From Tritrichomonas musculus (taxonomy: Eukaryota; Parabasalia; Tritrichomonadida; Tritrichomonadidae), in the NCBI GenBank assembly GCA_039105265.1, contig JAPFFF010000014.1, positions 868,001 to 932,000 of the forward strand: a stretch of 64,000 nt of DNA, given 5' to 3'. Below the pieces are notes generated by a model, which did no database searches, had not been told where the DNA came from, and was given only the letters and a program-made list of their open reading frames with translations. Position numbers and translations under genes: made by a program. Shown here one piece after another: positions 38,770 to 49,289 of the stretch; positions within the stretch are counted from its first letter, which is position 1; every line of letters begins with the position of its first letter.

Positions 38770-39786
38770 TTAATCACCTCCATTTTGTGCTTGTTCGCTT
38801 TTATTTTCTTCTCTTTGTGATTCTTCTTTTTGTGATTCTTCGTTTTGTGTTTCTTCGTTTTGTGATTCTTCGTTTTGTGTTTCTTCGTTTTGTGTTTCTT
38901 CGTTTTGTGTTTCTTCTTTTTGTGTTTCTTCGTTTTGTGTTTCTTCGTTTTGTGATTCTTCACCTTGATCTCCAATTTGTACTCCAAGAAATTGAGAGAG
39001 AAGTCTATTGGCTATTTCTTGTTCATTTTGATAGCTATTATCTGTATTTTCTTCTTCTTTTTCTGTAAATATTGGAAAGGCATCTTTGTATATATCATTG
39101 TTATAATTATTGTTGTTGTTGTTACTATTAGCTTTTGTATTAAAATTATTAAAATTGTCTAAACCAAAATTGGGTTGATTTCCAAAATTCTTTCTCTTCA
39201 TTTCATGAAAACTTTGTAGCTCACCTTCTTGAAGCCATGAATTTTTCTGTGGCTCTTGTTGATCTTGTTGCTGTCTTTGATAATTTTTGAAAAAATCTTT
39301 CATTTGTTGTTGTTGTTCAAATAATCTTTGGTTTTCTAATTGTTCAATCTCTGATTTCTTTCTCATTTGTTCTCTTTTTGCCATTTCAATTCTTTCATTT
39401 TCGTCTTGAAGCATTTCTAGAAGTTCTGCTTGAGCATCTTGAAGAACTTGGTCAAGTTCATCATCGTGTATCACATCTGCATAATCAGTTGGATTTTTGA
39501 TTGCATCTTCAATTAAATTAATTTCATTTTCAAGACGAGGCCTATAACTTACAAGTAATTGCATAAGATCTTCTTGAAGATCTTCGTTTTCAGATAAATT
39601 TTTCATGCATTCAGCGATCAATCTATCAAGCTCCATAAGTCCATTTTTTCCTGATTTAATTGCGCTATCGAAATATTGAGCAGATTTAACTTTTGAATTG
39701 ACATCAAGATATACTTTATGTAATGAAACCATAAGATTTTCAAAGCCTCCTCTATATTTAGAAATGTCTGATTTTAGCTTCTCCAT
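38770..39786 (-). CDS. Coiled-coil, Gln/Asn-rich protein with pentapeptide repeats (338 aa)
   Basis: The start is taken at the ATG for MEKLKSDISK (complement of 39784-39786); codons further upstream open only with TTG. Residues 1-115 form a helical domain (LMELDRLIAECMKNL, LLVSYRPRLENEINLI). Next comes a charged coiled coil (ELLEMLQDENERIEMAKRE), a Gln-rich stretch and an Asn-rich stretch. The C-terminus is a run of QNEET/QNEES/QKEE units encoded by 15-bp repeats (about 38810-38960). No family is recognised; the helical start has a faint GAT/VHS-adaptor flavour that I would not rely on. It is divergent from the RING gene, with 93 bp between starts. Confidence 0.8.
   Translation of the reverse strand: MEKLKSDISKYRGGFENLMVSLHKVYLDVNSKVKSAQYFDSAIKSGKNGLMELDRLIAECMKNLSENEDLQEDLMQLLVSYRPRLENEINLIEDAIKNPTDYADVIHDDELDQVLQDAQAELLEMLQDENERIEMAKREQMRKKSEIEQLENQRLFEQQQQMKDFFKNYQRQQQDQQEPQKNSWLQEGELQSFHEMKRKNFGNQPNFGLDNFNNFNTKANSNNNNNNYNNDIYKDAFPIFTEKEEENTDNSYQNEQEIANRLLSQFLGVQIGDQGEESQNEETQNEETQKEETQNEETQNEETQNEESQNEETQNEESQKEESQREENKSEQAQNGGD
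38808..38962. repeat. 15-bp coding minisatellite
   Basis: About ten tandem copies of a 15-bp unit of the form TTCTTCGTTTTGTGT, with TTCTTTTTGTGAT variants, encoding the (QNEET)n tail on the minus strand. Other frames read as repeats of Lys/His or Phe/Val and are not genes. Confidence 0.9.
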
Positions 39787-39879
39787 AAAATTCGTTGCCA
39801 AAATTTAATTCAATTCTTCACAAAATTTAAATTTTTTTTTTCCTTTTTGAATGAATATTTGTCTATAATATTTTTAAAA

Positions 39880-40410
39880 ATGGGCCTAACATTATCATCA
39901 GTTACACCAAATGCAGCTTCAAATGAAGTCGTTCATAACATTTACAAAAGATCTGACTATAAATGGAATAAAGGACAGATTGCAGCAAACATTAGAAATG
40001 GTATTGTTACCCCAATATATCCTATTTTAGACGAAGATTCAGGAGCTAGAAAATGTTTTTGTCCAATTTGTTATAATTACTATGCTAAAATTAACGAGAC
40101 TACTTGTTGTGAGCATGGAATCTGCACTGAATGTCTTTCTGCTATTATCCCTCCTCCTCCTCAAGAGCGTATGTGCCCTTTCTGTAGGTCCAAAGACTTT
40201 AAACTCAGAACAAATGTTGATTCAAACCACTTGGTTCATAAAGATGATTATAACTCTGAACCTCCATTAATTTTAGATTCAGATCTACCAGACGAAATAA
40301 ATTGCATTCTTTTACAGTATGATCACCTTGATAAGAATGCTATTATTGAACTTTATAAAGCTGGTCTCTCTGCTGAAGAAATATTGAGCGGTTTGAATGT
40401 CAACATATAA
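39880..40410 (+). CDS. SIP5-like RING-finger protein with N-myristoylation start (176 aa)
   Basis: The first in-frame ATG is at 39880 and gives MGLTLSSVTPNAA, a Gly2/Ser6 pattern typical for N-myristoylation; upstream codons are open only from a TTG. A complete C3HC4 RING follows: CPIC, then C-x-H in CCEHG, then CTEC, and CPFC after a proline run. The 'CPICYNYY...CCEHGICTEC' arrangement resembles yeast SIP5 and related plant and protist proteins. It is a probable membrane-anchored E3 ubiquitin ligase. The C-terminal 40 residues (LDKNAIIELYKAGLSAEEI) look UBA-like, which would suit ubiquitin binding (inference). Confidence 0.85.
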   Translation: MGLTLSSVTPNAASNEVVHNIYKRSDYKWNKGQIAANIRNGIVTPIYPILDEDSGARKCFCPICYNYYAKINETTCCEHGICTECLSAIIPPPPQERMCPFCRSKDFKLRTNVDSNHLVHKDDYNSEPPLILDSDLPDEINCILLQYDHLDKNAIIELYKAGLSAEEILSGLNVNI

Positions 40411-40825
40411 ATAATATAGAATATTTAATTAAATGACAATAATAATTCAATTATTATGAATTCAAAAACTACATTACAGCTGTTGATAAAGCCGGTATGC
40501 TTTGAATGTTTATTTAAAAATATTATTATTATTTTTTGACTAGTTATAAATGATTAACATTAATTTTATCTTTTTACGTATGTATTTCCTATAATCATGT
40601 AAGTGATATAGTATCATGTATTCTAAAAAAAAAGGATAATTTCCTGAAAAAGAAGAAGTAATGATTATTAACAGCAATACTTATACAAAAAACTGATTCT
40701 CATGATAAATGCATCAATCATAGTGTTGATTGAAATTGTTATAAAAAATAATGATTGAATTCAAATATATTTCTTTATAAAAATGAACAGTTAATATATA
40801 TATTTGATTATTTTAAGTGGATTTG
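40411..40825. other. AT-rich spacer between convergent genes
   Basis: 415 bp between two converging stop codons. A/T-rich with T and A runs, no gene or repeat recognised. Confidence 0.6.
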
Positions 40826-43048
40826 TCATTTCTGATTCAGAGACCATCCTCCAGTTTTGGCGTTTTTGGCTTCAGTTTCAGCTTTAATAAGTTCAGTATC
40901 ATTAATTTTTGAAGAGCTGTTAATTCTGATAATTCCACATTTTAACAATGCTGCATTTATATTGTTTTTCGTAGGAATATCGTAAATAACAACTTCTGGA
41001 ATGAGACCATTTTCTTTTTGTGAAATCAAATTAATATTATAAATATTTTTCTGGTCAAAGACATTCCATAAGAATTTCATTGCTTGACTTTCATGTTCTT
41101 TATTATCGAATGTTAAACATCCGTTTAAAGAAACGCAAAACGCCTGTGGTGGTATTTTAGATATATTATTTGGGCAAACACTTAATTTACCGATTTTAAT
41201 TGGAAATACAAATCCAAAATCAATCAGAAAATAAGTTTGATCATTCAAGATTTTACATCTATAAATTTTTCCATTAATTCGAACAATATAAATTTCACCT
41301 ATGTTCGGCCTTTCAATTTCTTGAAAACTATTCTGTACAAAGTCGTTATGTAATTGAGCCATCATTTCAGATTGGCTTTGAACAACAAACATTGTTGGTT
41401 TAATGATGTTCGTTATTACTACTGGGTCATTGAAATTTAATTTTGTGGTTAAATTTGAATGAAGGCCAATTTGTTTGGATTTAGCCTCTTTCTCAGCAGA
41501 AATTAAAGTTTGATCTGATAGGTTTTTCGACAAAATGGCAAGTCCTTCTTTAAGAAGAGGAACTCTCAAATCTTCATTTGATTTTATATCAACGATAGAT
41601 CCGTCACTTCTGATTTCAACATCGTGCTGTAAGTATTTCGATTTTAATATGTCAATTGCTTTAACTATGTTAAAATATGAATAGTCAGTTGTGGTTAAAT
41701 TCTGTAAATCAAAGATTTTAGAATCGTTATCTATAAATATTTTGATTTTTGTTGGTGATGTAATTTCATCAACTATACCAATTTTATTTGAACTGTAAGA
41801 ATTCTGTTTGCTATGGATTCCAATTTTTAGCTCAATTGCTCTATCTAGTTCTTTTTTCATTTCATCATAAAATGGTGGATTTCCCTGAATTCTTGATTTG
41901 GCTATTGTAGCAAGTCCTTCTTTAATCATTAATAAGTTAATGTTTTGATGTCCAACTTTTACAACGCTATATACTTCGCCAACATTATCAACAAAAACAT
42001 TAATTGTAACTCTTTGATAAAGAATTTTATCTCTCAAAAATCTGAAAGCTTCTATTCCATATTTTTCTGTTTCACGTGTGAAATCAAATCGTGGAACAAT
42101 AATATGTGATAAAATAATCGTCTTATAATCATCTATCAAAAAAGAATTTGAAGATAATATTTTGATAACTTTTGCAGTAAATTCATGTTCGCATTTTGTG
42201 TTTAATTGGAGATTACGTCTGATTTCTTTTTCATTTTCAAGTAAATGGGAGGTTATTTCATTGATGGCTGCATAATTATTCTCAAGTAAAACGTGGGCAA
42301 GATCAAAATTATTTATAGAGATTGAAACAACAGGTGGAACTCCGGGTAATCTTTGTAAGATTCGAATGAGAGCTTTGTGAAACAAAACTCTTTCGCCAAG
42401 GAAAATTTTAAAATTTTTCAATAATTCAGATGATCTTTTTGAATTAATTTCTGTCACACCAGCTAATTCAACGTCAATTCCTGGATCTAATAATTTGAAA
42501 GTAAAATCACTGTTTAACGAAATAATAGTTGCTTCAAATTGATTAACAACTTGAGGATTGATTGTTGTGGAACGAGACTCACTCCAAATTCCAACTTTGT
42601 TCACATAGGCAGACTCTTGAAGTTGTTCATATCGAGCAAGCCATGCTTTGTTGTTTAGAGGAGCGTTCTCTCTAATACATGCAAAACCATTTTGTATCAA
42701 GTAGGCATCTATATCTTCGTTTGGATCGTCAATAAGTCGAACTGAATTAACTGAAACTGGCAACGGGCCAAGCGTTTGGTGAGTAAATACTTTGGGTCCA
42801 TTGTATGATTGCGAAGGTGGACCAATTAAAATCCTTTTATGTTCGATGTGATCCCGCAAAAAATTGAGAGATTCAACAGCAAAAGGATCGTTGACTGCTG
42901 AATTTAAAAAGATCGAAAATTGAGGAGCACACGCAACTGGAAGTAATATAACTCCATATTTATGAGGTTGATCGCAATATCTAACAAGCAATGTATCCCC
43001 CGTTAAAGCAGAAAGAACATATGCTCGTGAGTTGTCGTTTGTGCTCAT
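40826..43048 (-). CDS. Tudor-SN (SND1/TSN) homologue, 740 aa
   Basis: The protein has four successive staphylococcal-nuclease-like domains (about residues 5-150, 165-285, 288-415 and 425-545). A Tudor domain follows near 575-640 (PNIGEIYIVRINGKIYRCKI, then FLIDFG), embedded in a fifth partial nuclease-like domain that ends AKTGGWS, close to the usual 'GIW' ending. This order is specific for Tudor-SN, although the protein is shorter than the roughly 900-aa animal form. Family members bind RNA and act in RNA decay, splicing and stress granules. Start is at the ATG at 43048. It converges with the RING gene. Confidence 0.9.
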   Translation of the reverse strand: MSTNDNSRAYVLSALTGDTLLVRYCDQPHKYGVILLPVACAPQFSIFLNSAVNDPFAVESLNFLRDHIEHKRILIGPPSQSYNGPKVFTHQTLGPLPVSVNSVRLIDDPNEDIDAYLIQNGFACIRENAPLNNKAWLARYEQLQESAYVNKVGIWSESRSTTINPQVVNQFEATIISLNSDFTFKLLDPGIDVELAGVTEINSKRSSELLKNFKIFLGERVLFHKALIRILQRLPGVPPVVSISINNFDLAHVLLENNYAAINEITSHLLENEKEIRRNLQLNTKCEHEFTAKVIKILSSNSFLIDDYKTIILSHIIVPRFDFTRETEKYGIEAFRFLRDKILYQRVTINVFVDNVGEVYSVVKVGHQNINLLMIKEGLATIAKSRIQGNPPFYDEMKKELDRAIELKIGIHSKQNSYSSNKIGIVDEITSPTKIKIFIDNDSKIFDLQNLTTTDYSYFNIVKAIDILKSKYLQHDVEIRSDGSIVDIKSNEDLRVPLLKEGLAILSKNLSDQTLISAEKEAKSKQIGLHSNLTTKLNFNDPVVITNIIKPTMFVVQSQSEMMAQLHNDFVQNSFQEIERPNIGEIYIVRINGKIYRCKILNDQTYFLIDFGFVFPIKIGKLSVCPNNISKIPPQAFCVSLNGCLTFDNKEHESQAMKFLWNVFDQKNIYNINLISQKENGLIPEVVIYDIPTKNNINAALLKCGIIRINSSSKINDTELIKAETEAKNAKTGGWSLNQK

Positions 43049-45889
43049 TAAGACGATAAGAGATTTTCTTCACAAAATATTAACCTTGTTATTTGGTTAG
43101 ATTATTCAAAAAAAACAACAATTTTTTTTTTTGACCATAACTTTTTTAGAAGTGCTATTGAATTTTCTATTCTATGAGTTATTTCAATATTGAAAAGTTT
43201 ACGAAATCATTGGAAGAAGTTCGTTCAGCATTGATAAGCAATTTCAATTACAAATAATAACATTGAATGAGTAGTTAATGGATTGTCTAAAATTACCTGC
43301 AAGAAGGCATTCTGGAAAATTTTGGTGACCCTCTCCTTTCCCTAAAAAAGATAATAAAAAAGTACACTTTGGATTTGGTGTTGTTTCGATCTTCTATTCA
43401 ATCATTGAAATACCGGAGGTAACGGCCAAAACGTTTAATGCTTTTAAATATAAAGCATTATATAAACATTCAATACATTATAAATAAAAAATGAAAAACG
43501 TTGGGATACTTTATACAATTAAAAATCCCAGAAGTTATCTTGAGAAAGAAATAGTACCAATGTAATATATATTTGCTCTTTCATATATAGGTGAAGTTCA
43601 TTGTTGTTGTTATAATGTTTCTTCCCTTGAGGAAAGCATGAATGACATGCTTAAAAGAGGCTTACCAGTTCCCATTTAAATATTAATTATGACTAATGTT
43701 ATCTGAAAGTGAATCAACAGAATGAGCATTTTGGGAATTTGAGGTTTCCCGTGTAAAAATTTCTGGCTGCACGTAATTATATAGGAGGTTCAATAATGGT
43801 GCAAAAAACTGCAAAACAGTTTTTTTTAATACAATTTTTATTAAAATATATTATTTAGCAAAAATAATCACCTTTAGATTTAATGCATTGATTAGGTCTT
43901 CTTTCCCATTCAATGAAAGTCATTTGAAAAAAGTCATGACTTTTTGGTAAATTGTCAAAAAAATGATATAATGCCTGAATTATTCATTCTTCGGTCTCGA
44001 AATCCTGGCCAACCAAACTTTATTTCATTATACCAAAAAATTCAAAGTCTGAAGGAGCCAAAATAGGGGAATAGGGGGAGTGTGGCATCAATGAGAATGA
44101 AAATTCAAATTATTTTTCACCTTGCTTTTGACACTTTGCTTTTTCAGATAATGTGATATCTGAGAGAGAGTTTAAGTAACGATCTCTACATCTTTTCCGT
44201 GATTAATTAATGAGACTACCAATTCGAAACCAGTTTGGAATCATTTCTTTGTATACTTCATTTTTGATGATCATATCATCATTGAGAGAAAATTTGGACT
44301 GAACCAATTTTATGTGTAAAATGGAATGATGATTTATAATCAAACTCATGAAATGAATCTATGCTAAAAGATTGACTAATAGAACAGTCCACTGCTTTAT
44401 TCATATCAGATCTTTGTCATTATTTCAATCAAGAACTAAGTTCATGATGCTCTTTTATATCATGATCAAATAACTGAAGAGATTTAATATATAAAAAGAA
44501 TTCCAATTGAAGACACAATTATAAAAATATTATTTTCACAGAATTACTAAAGATATTTCTTTTCAAGTGGAAATATCATATAAAATAATAATAGAAGAAG
44601 ATAATTTGCAAATCTAATTTTGAATATTTTGGTGGAATACCTTGTTGTCATATAATAGCTCTTCATCGTTTAATGTTTCATGAATTTCCAAAATTCTTAG
44701 TAGATCATGGATGGAACAATTCCAATGGAAAAGATCAAAATGATGAAATCATTTTAAATGATCAAATTGAAGATAAAAAAAAAGATGTTGATTGTATGTT
44801 CCCCAGATATGTGGATCTCGATATCTTGGTTGATTTCATGTTCTGTTTACCATTTCTAGTGGTCTTTAAAAAAATTTTTCAAAATCAAAAGTCTGTGGAA
44901 CTAACTTTTAATCACAATCAGCTGATCTGACTTCGAATATTTAGGAATTAAGACTGTTGTTTTGGATGTTTCCAAATCTATTGTATGAAAATGCTATAAT
45001 ACACCAATCTCAAATATTGAAACTCTCTAAATGAAGCTAGTATTGAATCTCAAGGATTGACGAAAGAATAAAGCCAGTATTAAATCTATTAAAATTAGCA
45101 AAAGTTGTCCTATCTTTGTTTGAATAGGTAAAATTATCATTTTAATCAGAAGAAGTTTTCATAACTACAAGGTTTTTTAATAAGCATCTTTTCCCTGTCC
45201 CATCGTTTATATCACAATAATGCACAGGAGTTTGGCTGGCTTCAGTTCAACAACAAAGCCGAAATTGTGCAATAATTCAATTACCAAAACAAAACACTGG
45301 AGTATAGCTTGTTTCACTTTATAAATCAAGAAAACATTTAACAAATACCATTTACACAATATTTATTTGAAATCATTTCATTATCTTTTGTAGTTTATCT
45401 TCGTTTGCTATCTTTCTTCATCTTTGAATCTTCTTTAGTAGCTTGTAATCTTCTATTTTTTCTTCTTATTCTCTGATTCATCAACTTCGGTCAATTAAAA
45501 ATTATTGAGGAAGATAAACTATTGATGAAGACGAATCAAAGATGAAAAAATCAATGACAATAACAAAATACAAATGAAGACCAATCAGCTACAAAGATGT
45601 ATTACTAATGAAGATGAGCCACAGATGAAGAAAAATCTGAGAATGAGTAGAATCAACATCTGTTACAAAAAACCCCAGGATATCTGTAGTTCGTTTTTAT
45701 CTTCTAGAATTTCTTCTTATATTTTGTTTGGAACCAAAAAGAAAATAAAAATTTATCTTGATAAAAGTGGTGTATATATGACGATTTCTGATAAATTAAT
45801 GAAATTATTTGGAATTTGGTCATTTCTTTTGAATCGAGATTTTAAATTGAGAACTTTTTTTTGGGGAAAAAAATGGTCATTCAAAATAT
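43049..45889. other. Gene-poor 2.8-kb spacer with transposon and gene relics
   Basis: No intact gene. It holds a mariner transposase relic (43855-44140) and short coding-like pieces. Plus-strand stretches at about 43380-43500 and 43490-43690 are interrupted by stops. A minus-strand stretch at about 45160-45290 contains QTPVHY, faintly like an ankyrin repeat. A sequence with GATGAAGA/TCTTCATC motifs at 45400-45640 is low-complexity. The region looks like accumulated debris upstream of the SSF1 gene. Confidence 0.6.
43785..44140 (-). mobile_element. Mariner-family transposase relic (C-terminal part)
   Basis: One minus-strand frame from 44140 down to 43855 encodes the end of a mariner (DD34D) transposase. 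It includes YSPILAPSDF, the third-Asp region, and later FIEWERRPNQCIKSKGDYF, the typical 'W..R...CI...GDYF' ending. Two in-frame stops interrupt it, one after FFGIMK and one after DFETEE. The catalytic core upstream is missing or unrecognisable. Downstream at 43785-43800 the sequence TATAGGAGGTTC resembles a mariner terminal repeat next to a TA target; no partner repeat was found to the right. An inactive, old copy. Confidence 0.75.
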
Positions 45890-46756
45890 ATGAAACCCAG
45901 AGTAAAGTCGAATCCTGATAAACAAGAAAAACCTCAAAACGAGGCAATGACAATGGTTATATCACTTGGTGAAGTTGGCTCTGGCGTTCGTGAACTTGTA
46001 TCTGATTTGAAAAAAGTATTACACCCATACACCTTCTCAAAACTCAGAGCAAGAAGTAAGAATAAACTTCGTGATTTTGTTGATGCAGCTACTCCATTAG
46101 GTGCAAAGATGCTTATTCTTTTAAGAAATCAACTTGAAAATACAACATTATCTTTGGCACGTTTTCCTCGAGGACCAACAATGCATTTCGATATCAAACG
46201 ATTCTGCACCATGTCTGACGTACACAAGGCAGATATTGACAATACCACATCATTTAATAAAAAAGAAAAAGCAGACCCATTTCTCGTTTTGAGCGGATTT
46301 TCAAACAGTGATAGCGATCAGGCAATGACGGCTATGTTTCAAGGACTTTTTCCTTCAATTCTTGTTGGTGCATTGAATCTGAATTACATGAAAAGGGTTG
46401 TTTCGATTAATAAAGAAGGTTCCATAATTCAAATCCGCCATTATAAGGTTACAAAAAAGGATCTTCAAATAAATGAAAATATAGATATGATTTTGAAAGA
46501 TCAGGATATCGATTTATCAAAATATGAGACAATTGAAGATTTTGTTTTAGAAAAAATACAGACTACAAAAAATGACAAAAAACAATGCGCTTTGAGGCTC
46601 CATGAAATTGGTCCTAGAATCGACATGGAACTAAAACAGACAGACGTTGGAGTATTTGGTGGAATGAAAGTTATGGAAGAGGAACCTGCTAAAAAGGAAA
46701 AACAATATCATTATCGTCCTCCAAAACGCGATAAAAAACCAAAACCAAATGATTAA
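45890..46756 (+). CDS. SSF1/PPAN (Peter Pan) Brix-domain ribosome biogenesis protein
   Basis: The Brix domain spans about residues 20-255 of 288. Diagnostic pieces are SDLKKVLHPYT, ARFPRGPTMHFDI (the RFPxGPT core), and the sigma70-like C-terminal motif ALRLHEIGPRIDMELKQTD followed by GVFGG, which is nearly invariant in SSF1/PPAN. The C-terminus is a basic tail (RPPKRDKKPKP). Members act in the nucleolus on 27S pre-rRNA processing for the 60S subunit. The ATG at 45890 gives MKPRVKSNPD; a different frame overlapping the start (45574-45918) is not considered coding. Confidence 0.95.
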   Translation: MKPRVKSNPDKQEKPQNEAMTMVISLGEVGSGVRELVSDLKKVLHPYTFSKLRARSKNKLRDFVDAATPLGAKMLILLRNQLENTTLSLARFPRGPTMHFDIKRFCTMSDVHKADIDNTTSFNKKEKADPFLVLSGFSNSDSDQAMTAMFQGLFPSILVGALNLNYMKRVVSINKEGSIIQIRHYKVTKKDLQINENIDMILKDQDIDLSKYETIEDFVLEKIQTTKNDKKQCALRLHEIGPRIDMELKQTDVGVFGGMKVMEEEPAKKEKQYHYRPPKRDKKPKPND

Positions 46757-47287
46757 TTATTTCTACAGTAAAAATATTAATAGATTAATCCTTCTGAAAC
46801 ATAAGCATTTTTTTTATTTGAATAATCCTATGCTCTTTAAAGAAAAATATTTCAATATCCGAGGCTTTCATTAATTATATAAAAAGACTAGCTTGCAAAT
46901 TATATTAATATAAAACATTTACTTGAACATGAAACTATGTTAGGAGCCATTGCTGTATACGAATAATTTTTTCATCTTATTGAATAAGTTTTTAAAAAGA
47001 ATTATGCCAGGGGGAGCTGAAAAGTAAATCCACAATAGTTATCAATTTTTATTATAGCACTTTTTAATATAACATAACATAAATAGTTCAAACGCTTAGT
47101 TAATTATAATTATTATTATAATTATAAAAAAACAATTAGGGAATTATAATATTTGAATAGATATCTCTTACTATTAAGGACAAATAGCTTTAAATGGCTA
47201 ATACAAAATCACAATCGGCTACACTAATAAAAAAAGCAATTACAAATTATATTATATTAGTAAATTAGTAAATAGAGGGGTATTCTT
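46757..47287. other. AT-rich spacer between convergent genes
   Basis: 531 bp between the stops of the SSF1 and PP2A-B genes. Only A/T-rich sequence with a TAATTATTATTATAATTA stretch near 47100-47125; no gene recognised. Confidence 0.6.
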
Positions 47288-48487
47288 TCAATATCGGTAA
47301 AAATACAGAGCTGCAGTTGAAACACAAGCAACCATATTAAAAGTTGGATGAACTTCTGTGCAGGTAACTCTTTTGGTGAAATCTTTTCCAGGTTCTGGGG
47401 GTTCTCTAGAAGTTTTTGGATTATAAGCTTTGTATTTTGCAATTTTGTTTTGTTGAGGATTCCATGCCAAAAAATTGGCCATATATTGCCCTGTTAATAC
47501 AATTCCATCTGGAGTAATAGTTGTTCTAAACTGGTCTCTGGTATTACCTTCGTTTGCAAGATATTCTGCTTGCTTTGGAAACCATTGAACTTCCAATGAT
47601 GAAATTGGCTTGTTAGTATTTCTAAGATCCCATTGTTGAATCTCGCTAAATGTACGTGCAAAGAAAGAATTTCCATCTGGAGCAAACACAACGGAAGACA
47701 CACTTTGTATTCCGTCATAATCTCGATGCCTGAGTGAATTAGAGACGTTTACTTTAATTGATGGGGTTAAATTTTCTGCTTGCTGTCGCATATCAAGAAT
47801 TTCACAGTTTCCATCTTCATCAGCTATAAGAAATGCAAATGGCGAGGATGAATGGGTTGCAGAAGTTGTAATGTCACCGTCATTTTGCGATGTTGAAACA
47901 AGAGTAACATTTGGAATGTCTCTTTCAAAATCCCAAAGAGAAACTCCACAAACATCAACCATCAAAAAAGAATGTTGATCTGATAAGCATTGAAGATCAA
48001 TAAGATATTCCGAGTGAATATCTTTAAAAGACTTAATATATTCAAACGAAATTTTTGTATCAACCTTGTTAACCTTTGGTAGAATAAATTCATCGATTGT
48101 ATTTCCAGATTTCGGAGTCCAGCTGATTTTTGAATTAGTAAGAATACGCCAAAGTTTGGCATCATGGCTATTGCACGTTATAAAATTTGGATTTAAATTA
48201 TTTGATGGCACCCACTTTAAAGAATTAATTTTCATTTCACTCAACTCAGAACGAAAATAGTCAAATTCTGCTTTGTGAGCATGAAGTTGGCAACCAAATG
48301 TAACCTGATATTTACCATTCGAATTCTTTGGAGGAGCAATTTGGAAAATAACAGCTCTTCCTGCATAGTCACCTGAAGCAAGAAATCTTCCATCTGAGCT
48401 AAAAGAAAGAATAGAAATTGTATCATCATATTTAAACTGGTTAAGCGGGACTTGGTCACCAAAAGATATAAGATATTTCAAATTCAT
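47288..48487 (-). CDS. PP2A regulatory subunit B (PR55 family), WD40
   Basis: The 399-aa protein is a seven-bladed WD40 propeller with the PR55 signature EFDYFRSELSEMKIN near residue 74 (canonical EFDYLKSLEIEEKIN). It also has the typical ISILSFSSDGRFLASGDYAGR start and the WVPSN, NSHDAKLW and QWDLRN blades. It targets the PP2A catalytic and scaffold subunits to substrates. It is shorter than animal B55 (about 440-450 aa). The last blade ends VACVSTAALYFYRY, close to the usual end of the family. Confidence 0.95.
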   Translation of the reverse strand: MNLKYLISFGDQVPLNQFKYDDTISILSFSSDGRFLASGDYAGRAVIFQIAPPKNSNGKYQVTFGCQLHAHKAEFDYFRSELSEMKINSLKWVPSNNLNPNFITCNSHDAKLWRILTNSKISWTPKSGNTIDEFILPKVNKVDTKISFEYIKSFKDIHSEYLIDLQCLSDQHSFLMVDVCGVSLWDFERDIPNVTLVSTSQNDGDITTSATHSSSPFAFLIADEDGNCEILDMRQQAENLTPSIKVNVSNSLRHRDYDGIQSVSSVVFAPDGNSFFARTFSEIQQWDLRNTNKPISSLEVQWFPKQAEYLANEGNTRDQFRTTITPDGIVLTGQYMANFLAWNPQQNKIAKYKAYNPKTSREPPEPGKDFTKRVTCTEVHPTFNMVACVSTAALYFYRY

Positions 48488-49289
48488 TCAATCAGATTAA
48501 TTGATTAGGTCAAAATTTCAATAAGATTTCAAAATCATCAAAATCTTTTAAACTCTTTATTGCTTTATTATCTTATAATTCATTTTGGAACATTATATGA
48601 ATTGAATCATTTGATGACGATTTGAATCAATCATGATCTTTAATATATATTTAAATAGACTTTTTACATATTTTGTTTGCATTTGATTGAAATTAAAACT
48701 AACTCCACAAGTTTCTCAGTTAATTCATTTGATATATGATTTCAAACTCAATATCAATTAATTATTCAACATTTTTTATTTAAAGATTTAAATATGAGTT
48801 ATTGAATTCCTTCATTATTTAAAAAATAATGATTTTTTAATTTATATATGCGATAGAAGGTTTAATAAAATGCGTTTGATATAAAATCACTATGTCAGTC
48901 AATTTTTATTTTTTTATATCAAATTATAAGGCCGCATTAGCGTTAAAACTATTAATATAATTTCTATGCGGGAGGGGAGTAATAGACACTTAATAATAAG
49001 GTATATAATATAATTTTAATAAATTCGATATTATCATTTATCAAACCTTTGTATAAATAAATCAGTTTTAATCCTATAAATACATGCATAAATAAAAAAA
49101 TATAACTACATATTAAAAATACCTGATAAGTAATAAGATAATAAAAGAGAGAATATAGCCAGGAAATAAACTTAACGGTTTATTCTAATAACTGAAACTA
49201 CATTTTATGGTCAAATGCATTCAAAGAAAAAACTAAATTCAATTTTTTTTTACATTTTTCTGAAATTTTGATAGAGATAAAAAAAGTCG
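48488..49289. other. AT-rich spacer between divergent genes
   Basis: About 800 bp that contains the promoter regions of the PP2A-B gene and the coiled-coil gene at 49290. No frame or repeat is convincing; a small G/C-richer patch (GCGGGAGGGGAG, near 48968) stands out. Confidence 0.5.

Noticed and set aside
38691-38987. Lys/His/Thr-repeat frame opposite and overlapping the coiled-coil gene tail
   Set aside because: Another frame of the 15-bp coding minisatellite.
43380-43690. Plus-strand coding-like fragments (for example KNPRSYLEKEI and EESMNDMLKRGLPV)
   Set aside because: Interrupted by stops, no recognisable family; could be a decayed gene but cannot be supported.
44673-44930. 85-codon plus-strand frame
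   Set aside because: No domain, no context, length expected by chance in a relic region.
45160-45290. Minus-strand stretch with QTPVHY, faintly ankyrin-like
   Set aside because: Single weak motif with in-frame stops; not enough to call a pseudogene.
45574-45918. 114-codon frame overlapping the start of the SSF1 gene
   Set aside because: Out of frame with the Brix gene, low-complexity, no domain.
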